Under the pieces are notes generated by a model. That model did not search any database. It was not told where the DNA came from and was given only the letters and a program-made list of their open reading frames with translations. Below, one piece after another: positions 8,002 to 16,268 of a DNA stretch of 64,000 nucleotides (position 1 is its first letter; the number at the start of each line of letters is the position of its first letter). Location: contig JANXAS010000007.1 in the NCBI GenBank assembly GCA_025062195.1, positions 1 through 64,000 of the forward strand. Direction: 5' to 3'. The DNA comes from Armatimonadota bacterium. GTDB lineage: Bacteria; Armatimonadota; Fervidibacteria; Fervidibacterales; Thermosaccharophagaceae. The position numbers and the translations under genes are program-made.

Positions 8002-9090
8002 TCACCTAAGCCTTGCTCCAAGCAACTTTTCCTCTCTAAGTGTGTTCACCACTGCTGGCATATCAACAACACCAAAGCAAACTTGAATGCATCGCCCGCA
8101 GCCAACACACCCGACACGCCCATCCATTTCCATGTAGAAGTAGCTGAGCTTGTGGTAAAAGCGCCGCTTAAACCTGCTCACTTTGTCCGGGCGAGGATTA
8201 ACCCCGGCAGCTTCCATTGAGTAACCGGCGAATTGACAGCAGTCCCAGCATCTCTCCCGCCACCCACAAATCACGCCATTACTGCTGCATGGCAGACTAT
8301 GGTCAACCACATCAAAACATGTGCACAAAGGGCACACGAATGCGCACCCGCCACACTCAATGCATCTTGCTGCCATCATTCTCCAAAGCTCGTCTGAAAC
8401 CGCTCTTGATGTCAGCTTGCGGACACCGGTGCCCATATGAGATGCTATCTCAAACTTCTGAAGCGTCTCTTCTGCGAGCTTGTTTCTTTGCTCATTTAAC
8501 TCATATGGTGCTGGCTCAAAGAATTGCCCCCTGGCATAAATCAACCGCATGCCTTTTTCCGAACCAACCTCAACGAGAAACGCATCACCAAAATCAACGA
8601 GCTGCAAGTCGTGTCCCTCTTCAAGGAATGGTCCCCCGGCACAACACGGGCAGAAGCAATTCCTGCCGGGGCGCTGACATGCTACGCTTATTAGTGTTGT
8701 CTTTTCAGCCCGCTCAACAAATGGCGTATCAATAAACTTGCGCGAGAAGAACATCTCAAGGTAGCGCATAGCGGCAACATCGCAGGAGCGTATGCCAAAT
8801 ATAATAAGCGGCTTTGGTTCCTTCGGAAGTTCAATCTGAGGCTTACCGTTAAGCTTGAATTTGAACAGGACTTCTGTCTGCGGGAAAAGCAGCGCAACAG
8901 GCGATATTGTGCTGTTCACATAATCGGAATCTTGCAAGATCTGCTCAACCGGCGGGTTGATTGCAAAGTGCACTTCACCATGCTCAAGGCGCACTGGCGC
9001 TGCCAGTTGCCCATCAAGCGATTGAAGGAAATCATCCAATCTCTCCTTGCGGAGCAGCAATGCCACCTTCCCCACCGATCCGTTTGTCAT
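8002..9090 (-). CDS. Iron-sulfur subunit of the AsrA / sulfhydrogenase beta (HydB) family
   Basis: A 362-residue electron-transfer protein. The N-terminal ~230 residues resemble the AsrA/HydB domain (IFGIRSCDVAAMRYLE, ACQRPGRNCFCPCCAGG). The C-terminus carries two ferredoxin-type [4Fe-4S] motifs, CIECGGCAFVCPLCTC and CVGCGRCIQVC, plus extra cysteines (CGWRERCWDCC). It should relay electrons between the FAD/NAD subunit downstream and the FdhA-like subunit or hydrogenase core. Start is ATG at 9090 with AAGGGGTGA 5 nt upstream; the track's GTG at 9099 overlaps that site. It lies 32 bp after the FdhA-like gene. Confidence 0.9.
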   Translation of the reverse strand: MTNGSVGKVALLLRKERLDDFLQSLDGQLAAPVRLEHGEVHFAINPPVEQILQDSDYVNSTISPVALLFPQTEVLFKFKLNGKPQIELPKEPKPLIIFGIRSCDVAAMRYLEMFFSRKFIDTPFVERAEKTTLISVACQRPGRNCFCPCCAGGPFLEEGHDLQLVDFGDAFLVEVGSEKGMRLIYARGQFFEPAPYELNEQRNKLAEETLQKFEIASHMGTGVRKLTSRAVSDELWRMMAARCIECGGCAFVCPLCTCFDVVDHSLPCSSNGVICGWRERCWDCCQFAGYSMEAAGVNPRPDKVSRFKRRFYHKLSYFYMEMDGRVGCVGCGRCIQVCFGVVDMPAVVNTLREEKLLGARLR

Positions 9091-9122
9091 ATTTTTCACC
9101 CCTTGCGAACGATTTGAAAATA

Positions 9123-11054
9123 CTATCTTGTGCGCTCCATCGCCGCAACCGTTGCTGGGTAAACAATTGTGCCAGTGAGTTCATCAAACTTTTCCTGCCC
9201 CACAACTCCCCGCAGTTGAGCAAAGAACATCTCCGGCAGTATGGCGATACCTGTTGGGACGGCTTCGTTAAACACTGATGTCACGCGTGCGCTCCCTTGA
9301 GGTGTCTTGAGCAATGCCGGCATGCCGTCGCGCAGCCCAAGAGAATGCCCCTGAACTGAATTAACAAACACATGCGGGGTGAACCTGAGTCTGAACTCAC
9401 GCCATAGAGTTGACGAATGCAGCGCAAGTGTATCGGCATGCCATGGCAAGTAATACCGTTCAACGAGGAGCAGCAGCGGGAACTCATCGGAAACAAGCGG
9501 CAGCTCAGGCGCGGCTATTTCCTCATGCATCACGCCATCAAACAAGTGTGATAGCCTCTCCCGGATCAAGCACGCACTATTGCTGATCTTGTCCGGTTCA
9601 ATGCTGGCATACTCCGGCACAAGACGCTTCAACTCATCAAGCACTTCATCGCTGCACGAATAACTCAGCTTGATACCCATTGCTGTTGCGATGTCGCAAA
9701 GCACCTGCCACTCCTGCCTTGCTTCACCGAGCCGCTCAGCAACCTTTTCAAGACAACGCATTCTCCCTTCCATGTTCACGAATGTTCCCATTGCCTCGCC
9801 CCAGATTGCTCTCGGGAATACGAAGTGGGCAGCTTCCGTCAGCAGTGAGCGGTATGCTGAGATAGCAATTAGCAGCTCAACCTTGCTTAACACCTTTTTC
9901 AACCTTTGCTCATCCGGGACATCGGTTAGCAGATCATCACCGACGATGATGAGCGCCTTCAATTCGCCATTCTCTATAGCTGATAGCATTTGAGCAACGC
10001 CCATGCCCACATCCTGTGGCAGACTATCAATGCCCCATAGTGAGCATGCTTTTTGCGCCGTCTCGTTATCTGTTACACTCTTCAAGCCGGGAAGAAGCAT
10101 TGGAGCTACACCCATGCGCAGCGCACCGTTTGAGTTGCACCGCTCAACCATGGGCAAAATGCCGCACCACTCAACACCCCTCTCCCTGAGAACCTTGATC
10201 AGCCTCGCCAACTCATAAACGCATTGTGGCGAGCACATATGCATTAACGATGCCGTGTCATAAACTGCAGCCAGTCTCTTGCTGCTCAAGAGCAAGTCTG
10301 CTGCTGCTCTCAACTGTTCGGAGCTTACCCCAGTTATGGAACTTATCTGCTCATCAGCGAACGGCACTTTTATGGTGCTATCCAAGATGCCCGCCAGCGC
10401 CCTTAAGAGGAGAGCGCCCGAGAATGGCTTTGGAGAGATATGAAGTGATGCATACGGAGCGAAATCAGAATGCCATGTGTCAATAAGCAGAAGATGCCCC
10501 CCCTCAACAACGGCTTTGAAGATGCGAGCCGAGGCTTGCGGATAACGATTTGGATCGCCGATGCCGATGCAAAGGAGCAAGTCGGCATCCATCAAGTCCG
10601 CAAATGTGCACGGCATTGATACACCCTCTCCGAGCAAGCGGAGCATCATTAGTGTTGGCATGAGCCGTGATCGTCCCGGAAAGTCAATATGGTTTGTGCC
10701 AATTACTGCCCTGCCGAACTTCGCAATCAAATAGGCATCCTCATTTGTGCTCGTTGCCGAACCGATAATACCAATTTGATTCGGCGGGAATTTTTTTAGC
10801 CCCTCGGCAACTCGCGAGAGCGCATCGGTATAATCCACATCGCGCTTTGAACCGTTGAGCACAGCGACAGGGCGAAAAATTCTATCCATGTTCCTCAACG
10901 GTTGATACACATGCCAACCGCGAATGCACAGTCTGCCTTCATTAACCGGGTCTGCATCGCTTGGTATCACGCCGATGACACCGTTGTCATCGCTCACTGT
11001 ATACAAGCCACAACCACAGCCGCAAAAGCCGCAAGTCGTCCTCATGCTGACCAT
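9123..11054 (-). CDS. FdhA/NuoG-like molybdopterin-oxidoreductase-family subunit lacking the catalytic Cys/Sec
   Basis: A 643-residue member of the molybdopterin oxidoreductase family. The N-terminal [4Fe-4S] site is intact (Cys8, Cys11, Cys15, Cys43; TTCGFCGCGCG and GRLCIRGW), followed by the family's central domains and a short C-terminal MopB-type end. In formate dehydrogenases the active site reads D-x-C-x-R-x-C/U-H. Here the aligned stretch is NHIDFPGRSRLMPT, with Arg130 at the Sec/Cys position and Leu131 in place of His. Formate oxidation is therefore unlikely; as in NuoG, the subunit may act as an electron conduit or scaffold. Start ATG 11054 has GGGAGGAA 6 nt upstream. It is the first gene of the operon; the promoter must lie in the 837-bp gap upstream. 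Confidence 0.86.
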   Translation of the reverse strand: MVSMRTTCGFCGCGCGLYTVSDDNGVIGVIPSDADPVNEGRLCIRGWHVYQPLRNMDRIFRPVAVLNGSKRDVDYTDALSRVAEGLKKFPPNQIGIIGSATSTNEDAYLIAKFGRAVIGTNHIDFPGRSRLMPTLMMLRLLGEGVSMPCTFADLMDADLLLCIGIGDPNRYPQASARIFKAVVEGGHLLLIDTWHSDFAPYASLHISPKPFSGALLLRALAGILDSTIKVPFADEQISSITGVSSEQLRAAADLLLSSKRLAAVYDTASLMHMCSPQCVYELARLIKVLRERGVEWCGILPMVERCNSNGALRMGVAPMLLPGLKSVTDNETAQKACSLWGIDSLPQDVGMGVAQMLSAIENGELKALIIVGDDLLTDVPDEQRLKKVLSKVELLIAISAYRSLLTEAAHFVFPRAIWGEAMGTFVNMEGRMRCLEKVAERLGEARQEWQVLCDIATAMGIKLSYSCSDEVLDELKRLVPEYASIEPDKISNSACLIRERLSHLFDGVMHEEIAAPELPLVSDEFPLLLLVERYYLPWHADTLALHSSTLWREFRLRFTPHVFVNSVQGHSLGLRDGMPALLKTPQGSARVTSVFNEAVPTGIAILPEMFFAQLRGVVGQEKFDELTGTIVYPATVAAMERTR

Positions 11055-11891
11055 TGCCACTTCCTCCCAGACGCTCAACAGTTCTGCACAAGTTGATTGC
11101 TTATCCCTCCACAGCAGGCTTTAACACTTCAATCATTTAATTCAAAGACACTAATGCAACGCTGTTGCCAAAGATAAAGCTTTGATTGCAAGCTGCAAAC
11201 TTGCCCACAAATGGCGTTTGGGCAGCAATCCTCTTGTAAGTGATGCCTTAAAGTCGCGTTCCACAATGTCTTAAACCAAGACGGCGTCCAACTTAAGAGT
11301 CTCACAGTTTATCTCCGGGGGTGTTAAACCACATTGCGATAGCCCTTATGGTTCTAACCGGCTGTCTCTGAATGGAGCCAACCGTAAGGTGGCAGTTTTT
11401 GTCATCCGTTCTTCACTATGAACTTTATTTGACTGGGTTTGTAGTCGGCTGCAAGCATCAGCGCAGCGGTGTCTTTGTGACATTTTAGGACGGCACTTAG
11501 CTTCATGACTTACTGTGAGCCAACAAAAGTTTTGAGCAAAGAAAGAGCATCGCCATCTCGGGGTGCAAGCGGCGACAGGAAAGCATCATATCAAAAGCAT
11601 CTTTTGGGGAGTTTACATGAGCAAGATATGTTCGTGCCGCATTTCTCCCGAAATGATGCAGCGAGCCGAGGATGGCAGTAGGGCACGAAATTCGTCCGAA
11701 GAAATATCGGGCGAACTGTGGTCTCTCTTGCTTCTGCACTACTTACGATGTTTGCACCAACGGATGCTTTTGTTGTTGTGGGCAACATCAAGCTTGCAAT
11801 TTTTCCCCTCAAACTTGCATAATGTGATGGTTGATGGTCAGCCTGCTCTTGCGGGCGGTGCTGCAACGCGGCTCATGTGAGGTGAGGTGAG
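11055..11891. other. 837-bp intergenic region, no supported gene
   Basis: It lies between the divergent FdhA-like operon and the LapA-domain gene and must hold both promoters, but I found no convincing -35/-10 pair. Track ORFs here (11503-11739, 11563-11880, 11591-11866) overlap on both strands, lack ribosome sites and show no recognisable domain, so I do not call them genes. A diverged copy of the palindromic repeat seen around 47.3 kb lies at 11483-11521. No tRNA-like fold was seen. Confidence 0.5.
11483..11521 (+). repeat. Diverged copy of repeat family R2
   Basis: The 3' half (TTAGCTTCATGACTTACTG) closely resembles the R2 tandem units at 47331-47475 (TTAGCTTCGTGGCTAACTA), and the 5' half resembles the TTTTGACGGCAC start of the R2 copy at 47225. 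About six bases are missing in the middle, so it looks decayed. Confidence 0.45.
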
Positions 11892-12182
11892 ATGGCACAA
11901 CAAAGGGAGCATGAAGAGCTCGCTAAACAGCCCTCTGCAAAAGGCATCACAGTGCAGGATGTGAAGCGGTGGGCATTGATAGCGCTGCTCGTTTTGTGTT
12001 GCGTTATAGTCCTTAGCTTCATCGTAGCGAATTGGCAATCCGTGGATGTGACACTATTACCATTTACGCAACCTGTGGAAACACCTCTATGCGTCGCTTT
12101 GATCATTGCGTTCGCCTCCGGATGGCTTATAGGAACGCTCACAATGCTGCTTAGGCAACGCAGGCATTCTACGATGCGTTGA
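11892..12182 (+). CDS. LapA-domain (DUF1049) small membrane protein
   Basis: A 96-residue protein with two transmembrane helices (~28-46 and ~68-88) and the family pattern FIVANWQSVDVTLLPFTQ between them, with a short basic tail (RQRRHSTMR). In proteobacteria LapA-type proteins influence lipopolysaccharide assembly; here only membrane location is safe to state. Start ATG 11892 directly follows GAGGTGAGGTGAG. It is a single gene, convergent with the histidine kinase, 30 bp apart. Confidence 0.8.
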   Translation: MAQQREHEELAKQPSAKGITVQDVKRWALIALLVLCCVIVLSFIVANWQSVDVTLLPFTQPVETPLCVALIIAFASGWLIGTLTMLLRQRRHSTMR

Positions 12183-12212
12183 ACGCTCAATTGACGCTGT
12201 GGATACACCGCA

Positions 12213-13688
12213 TCATGTGCGTATCTCTTTTGGGACGGTAAACCAAAATGTGCTGCCTTTGCCCAATTCACTTTGAACACCCATTTCGCCACCCATTGCC
12301 TCAACAAGCTGCCTCATCAGATAAAGCCCAATGCCAGTGCCTGTTATCCTGCGCTTTGGCTCCACAAATCGCTCAAACCGACGAAAGAGGCGCGCCAACT
12401 GCTCCTGACTCATTCCGATACCCTGATCAATTACGGATATGCGAAGGTGCTTATTAGCATCCTCAACTTTTACGATCACCTCACCGCCGTTTGGGGAATA
12501 CTTGATGGCATTGTCCAAAAGGTTCATCACCACTTGGTAGACCTTGTCGGCATCAATCTCAAACTCCTCATCGTTAGCAAGCCATTGCAACTTCAATTCG
12601 TGCTTATCTGTTAAGCGTTGCATCCTCTCCAGAAGTTGCGAGAGCATAATTTTCAAGTTGATGTTCTGCGGCCGCAATGTGACAGGCTTCCCAGCTTCAA
12701 GCCTCGCTATATCAAGCATGTTGTTTATCATTCTCGTGAGTCGCTCAGCCTCATCAGCAATGGCTGTCAGCGACTCACGGAGAAAACCCTCGTCAATCTC
12801 CGTTGAGGGCATGCGAAGCAGCGTAAGCGCATATCCTTTGATCACGGTCAAAGGGGTCTTCATCTCATGTGCCACATCATCTGCGGCAGCTTCCCTCGCC
12901 CTAAGTAGCGTTGCCAATTCACGCGATTGCAACTCGGAGAAGATGGCTCTTCTCCCAACAGGGATAGCACCCAAAAGTGAGAGCAAAAGTATGCCAAGCG
13001 GGTGCAGGCGCAGCGGCTTTATTGCGCCCAAAGCAGCTGCGCCAAAGTCAAGCCAGCAAAGTGCTACAACTGCTATTGCGCCGATGAGCATCAACCTTAG
13101 TTCGCCCATAAGCTTCGCTTCCGCATCTATAGGCAATGTCTCAGATAGCACATTTAGCTCACCGGTTGAGCCAATTACCTCACCTGAGCCGCTTACGATT
13201 GTCCGCCACCTGCGCAGCAAGAACCAAACAGGTGTCAGCCAGAGCATAAATCCCCAAAGCATTGATGCATACAGAGGTCCCAGACGAAATGATATTGGTG
13301 AACCTTGCAGCTGACCGCTCTCAGGCAGGCTCAGGAAGGCTGGCGTAAATGTGAGCACCGAGAAGACGATGCATACAGCATACATCAACCGCGTGAAAGA
13401 GGGCGATAGAGACTGCCCAAGATAAAGCGCGATGAAGTGCGCAAACATGCCGGCAGTGAGAAAGTGCAAAGCATGCTCAAGCCTCACCCAAACCAGAACA
13501 TCATAAAGTTCGCTTTCAACAGATGACATGAAGGAGCAAAACGCTGTTGCGCCAAGCACTATACAAAGCAAACCGAATATGAGGTTTGCCGTCCGCCTCG
13601 CCACCGCATAGTGAAGCGCGAGAATAAACGCACCAACTTGTATGCTACATACAGTGCTCACAATGCTGATTAGGTTCGCAAGCTGCAT
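12213..13688 (-). CDS. Membrane sensor histidine kinase (orphan)
   Basis: A 491-residue protein. The N-terminal ~240 residues form about seven hydrophobic segments, like the histidine-kinase 7TM N-terminal region. Then come a HisKA domain with phospho-acceptor His274 (DDVAHEMKTPLTVIKGY) and an HATPase_c domain with N box (NLLDNAIKYSPNGG), G1 (DQGIGM) and G2 (GTGIGLYL). No periplasmic sensor domain of size is evident, so the signal probably reaches the membrane segments. There is no response-regulator gene next to it. Start is ATG 13688, behind a GGGGGAGGTA-type site. Confidence 0.92.
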   Translation of the reverse strand: MQLANLISIVSTVCSIQVGAFILALHYAVARRTANLIFGLLCIVLGATAFCSFMSSVESELYDVLVWVRLEHALHFLTAGMFAHFIALYLGQSLSPSFTRLMYAVCIVFSVLTFTPAFLSLPESGQLQGSPISFRLGPLYASMLWGFMLWLTPVWFLLRRWRTIVSGSGEVIGSTGELNVLSETLPIDAEAKLMGELRLMLIGAIAVVALCWLDFGAAALGAIKPLRLHPLGILLLSLLGAIPVGRRAIFSELQSRELATLLRAREAAADDVAHEMKTPLTVIKGYALTLLRMPSTEIDEGFLRESLTAIADEAERLTRMINNMLDIARLEAGKPVTLRPQNINLKIMLSQLLERMQRLTDKHELKLQWLANDEEFEIDADKVYQVVMNLLDNAIKYSPNGGEVIVKVEDANKHLRISVIDQGIGMSQEQLARLFRRFERFVEPKRRITGTGIGLYLMRQLVEAMGGEMGVQSELGKGSTFWFTVPKEIRT

Positions 13689-14314
13689 GAGATACCTCCC
13701 CCGATAAGAGCAAAGGGTCGCAATCAGCTACACATTGTAACGCTCACAGCCAACTTGAAGGATTGGTTGTGAACAATTTGCACAATGCTGAAGTTGATGA
13801 TGGCTTCCGCCAATCCAAAATATACGAGTTAAGCGATATTGCGAGGCATTCAAACTACACGGCACATAACACCGCTTCAGAAATCAGGGTGGTATCTTGC
13901 CCATCGGGAATTTAATCCTCCCGCGGCGAAGACAGCGGTAGCAAAGGCATTTTGATAAAAGCTTTTCACGGGCATGGTTGAAAGAGAGAGGATTTTATAA
14001 GGCGAGAAGCGGAGCGATATTAAAAAGGTCAAGGAAACCGTTCGCCACACTTCGCCATCGCCCAATTGCAGACCGTGAACATGCTTTTGGTGGGGTGCCT
14101 CCACATTGACTTTTGAAACGGTATCAAACCGCGCAACGCATAATGCCGTCACATTTTAAATCCACCAAGCTCTGTGGTAGAATTATGATTGCCAAATTAA
14201 TGCGCAGAACCTTGCTGCTGGTAAGAGGTGAGCTAAGATGCTTTCACTCCACGGGAAAGTGCAGCGAGGTGTGGGGCAACTCAAATATTTCTCAAAGAGG
14301 GAGGTGAGTGACGA
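13689..14314. other. 626-bp intergenic region between divergent genes
   Basis: Upstream of both the histidine kinase (minus) and the zinc-ribbon gene (plus). The only ORF of size (13877-14152, minus) has no ribosome site and no recognisable domain. At 14111-14124 the sequence TTTTGAAACGGTAT matches the right end of the inverted-repeat element at 26747-26922, which suggests a solitary end or a shared regulatory word. Confidence 0.5.
14175..14183 (+). promoter_or_regulatory. Possible extended -10 promoter element
   Basis: TGGTAGAAT fits an extended -10 (TGnTAnAAT), about 130 bp upstream of the zinc-ribbon gene start. No good -35 hexamer is seen, as is common with extended -10 promoters. Weak evidence. 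Confidence 0.3.
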
Positions 14315-14524
14315 ATGGTGGCGGCGATTCGCAAAATCAAGGTTGTAGGGAACCAATGCAGGATCTGCGGCAAGCCAATCTTCGGATTGCCTTTCAAGAT
14401 ATACAACCTCGTCTGCAAGGAATGTTACGGTGTTGAGCATTATCGCCGCAGCGAATCCTTCGAGGAAGGTGTCAGAGTTGAGAACGAAAGTTACTTTTCA
14501 ATTCCGGCGAGACGAGTGGCATGA
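14315..14524 (+). CDS. Small zinc-ribbon protein, function unknown
   Basis: A 69-residue protein with two CxxC pairs, CRICGKPI (~15-22) and CKECYG (~39-44), spaced like a four-Cys zinc ribbon. The rest is unremarkable. The start ATG is preceded by a strong GGGAGGTGAG, which makes it a likely real gene despite its size. The ribbon suggests nucleic-acid or protein binding; no family was recognised. Confidence 0.7.
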   Translation: MVAAIRKIKVVGNQCRICGKPIFGLPFKIYNLVCKECYGVEHYRRSESFEEGVRVENESYFSIPARRVA

Positions 14525-14561
14525 GAATGACCAGCACCAGTTACAGCCCGCAATGTTGCTG

Positions 14562-15260
14562 TCACGATGATTCTCGCTGTGCTTCAAGGAGGATTGCAAC
14601 GCCGTGACTTGTCCCAAGCCTGTCAGCTCCAGCATCAAGCAGCTCAATTGCTTGCTGTAGCGCCCTTATCCCTCCAGCCGCCTTTATCTTCATCCTGTCC
14701 CCCACAGCGCTGCGCATCAACTTGACATCTTCAACTGTGGCTCCCTTTGGTCCAAAGCCAGTGGATGTCTTGACGAAATCGGCACCAGAGGCAAGAGCAA
14801 GTTCACAAGCTCTCACTATCTCGTCCTTTTCCAAATAGCCCGTTTCAAGGATTATCTTCACAATTGCTCTTTTACCCCGCAGGCTCTCGCACACCTCTTG
14901 TGCTGCATCAACTACGGCTTTCATGTCATCAAGCAGGGATTCAAATCTGCCCGACTTCATGAAACCGATGTTCATGACCATATCAATCTCTGTTGCACCA
15001 TCCTGTATTGCTCTCCTTGCCTCAAAAGCCTTAACAGATGTCTCATTGCCACCGAGTGGGAAGCCAACTACAGTGCCAACTGCAACGCTGCTATCATTTA
15101 CCAATTCCGATGCAAACCTAACCCAACACGGCAATACGCATACGGATGCAACTCCCCAATAAACGGCATCTCTGCAGCCACGCTCAATGTCGGTTTCCCT
15201 GAGTGTTGGATGAAGCATTGATAAATCAATCGCCTCAGCCAATCGTTTTGTCAGGCTCAT
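14562..15260 (-). CDS. deoC: Deoxyribose-phosphate aldolase
   Basis: Cleaves 2-deoxyribose-5-phosphate to glyceraldehyde-3-phosphate and acetaldehyde (class I aldolase, cytoplasm). The Schiff-base Lys is in GADFVKTSTGFG (~160-170), and the second conserved Lys is in MKIKAAGGIR. IDMVMNIG and VVGFPLG are also typical. At 232 residues it is of normal length. The start is 4 bp after the trpA stop with GGGAAGGGTGA upstream, so the two are co-transcribed; no other nucleoside-catabolism gene is near. Confidence 0.96.
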   Translation of the reverse strand: MSLTKRLAEAIDLSMLHPTLRETDIERGCRDAVYWGVASVCVLPCWVRFASELVNDSSVAVGTVVGFPLGGNETSVKAFEARRAIQDGATEIDMVMNIGFMKSGRFESLLDDMKAVVDAAQEVCESLRGKRAIVKIILETGYLEKDEIVRACELALASGADFVKTSTGFGPKGATVEDVKLMRSAVGDRMKIKAAGGIRALQQAIELLDAGADRLGTSHGVAILLEAQRESS

Positions 15261-15264
15261 CGTT

Positions 15265-16098
15265 TCACCCTTCCCCGGCTTTCGGTTTTACTCTCAAGGT
15301 TGCCTCCTTCAACGAGGACGCAAACTGACGCAACGAAGACCATACATACGCATCGCTGCTTGATGATAGCCATTCATGCATCCTTCTGACAACGGCACTG
15401 CCAACAACAACAGCATCGGCTTCAGTCTGTGTCAAAATAGACCTCACATGCTCCGGGCTTGACACGCCAAAGCCAACTGCTATGGGCTTATCGGTGAAGT
15501 GCCTTATGCGCTTAACGAGTTCACCCAGGTCTTCGGGCAGCTTTTCCCGCTCGCCAGTTATTCCGGTGCGTGAGACACAGTAGATAAATCCATCGGAGAC
15601 CTGAGCCACCATTTTAACCCTCTCATCAGTGCTTGTAGGAGCGAGCAGAAATACGGTATCAATTGAATGCCGCCTCGCAGATTCAATCCACTCGGAAGCT
15701 TCCTCTGGAGGTAAATCAGTTATGAGCACCCCATCAATTCCGACATCGTGACAATCCATCGCGAAGCGCTCAAGCCCGTATTGCAACACCGGGTTGAAGT
15801 AGCTCATAAATATTAGCGGTATATCTGTGTGCTCACGAATTTCGCTGACAGCCGATAAAAGGGCTTGAATTGTGGTGCCGGAGCATAACGCCCTCTCCGA
15901 GGATGCCTGAATGACCGGTCCATCAGCAAGCGGGTCCGAAAACGGTATGCCTATTTCAATCGCATCAACGCCAGCATACGCAAGTTCAAGCACAACCTTT
16001 ATTGTCACCTCAATAGTTGGGTCACCACCAGTTATGAAGACAATCAATCCGCCGTCTCCACTCCTGCGCAACTCCTCAAAGTGATGCCTAAGCCTCAT
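15265..16098 (-). CDS. trpA: Tryptophan synthase alpha subunit
   Basis: Releases indole from indole-3-glycerol phosphate and passes it to TrpB. Both catalytic acids are in place in AIEIGIPFSDPLADGPV (Glu and Asp). The phosphate-binding end (VGFGVSSPEHV, ADAVVVGSAVV) is intact. Start ATG 16098 has GGGGTGAG 6 nt upstream; the track start at 16134 would add 12 residues without a site. It lies with deoC and is not next to trpB or other trp genes, which is unusual because trpA normally follows trpB. Confidence 0.95.
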   Translation of the reverse strand: MRLRHHFEELRRSGDGGLIVFITGGDPTIEVTIKVVLELAYAGVDAIEIGIPFSDPLADGPVIQASSERALCSGTTIQALLSAVSEIREHTDIPLIFMSYFNPVLQYGLERFAMDCHDVGIDGVLITDLPPEEASEWIESARRHSIDTVFLLAPTSTDERVKMVAQVSDGFIYCVSRTGITGEREKLPEDLGELVKRIRHFTDKPIAVGFGVSSPEHVRSILTQTEADAVVVGSAVVRRMHEWLSSSSDAYVWSSLRQFASSLKEATLRVKPKAGEG

Positions 16099-16268
16099 CT
16101 TGATCTCACCCCATCTAACCCCGAGAGGGCTCATAGGAGTAACCTTCCACCTGAGGTGGTGAAAGTCCGTTTGTCATTAGCGTGCTCTTAAATCGGCAAG
16201 TGCTGCACTTGCATTATGACGCTGCTTGAAATTGATGTTGCTTGAGACTCATCACTTTTTCATCCGCC

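Noticed and set aside
9123-11054. A working formate dehydrogenase and formate hydrogenlyase operon
   Set aside because: The active-site Cys/Sec and His are replaced by Arg and Leu, so I call it only FdhA/NuoG-like.
11563-11880. 105-residue plus-strand ORF in the 837-bp gap
   Set aside because: No ribosome site, no recognisable domain, and minus-strand ORFs of similar length overlap it.
12396-13314. 256-residue plus-strand ORF (12544-13314) opposite the histidine kinase
   Set aside because: Antisense shadow of a well-supported kinase; Ser-rich composition typical of reverse reading.
13877-14152. 91-residue minus-strand ORF
   Set aside because: No ribosome site; the product looks like non-coding translation.
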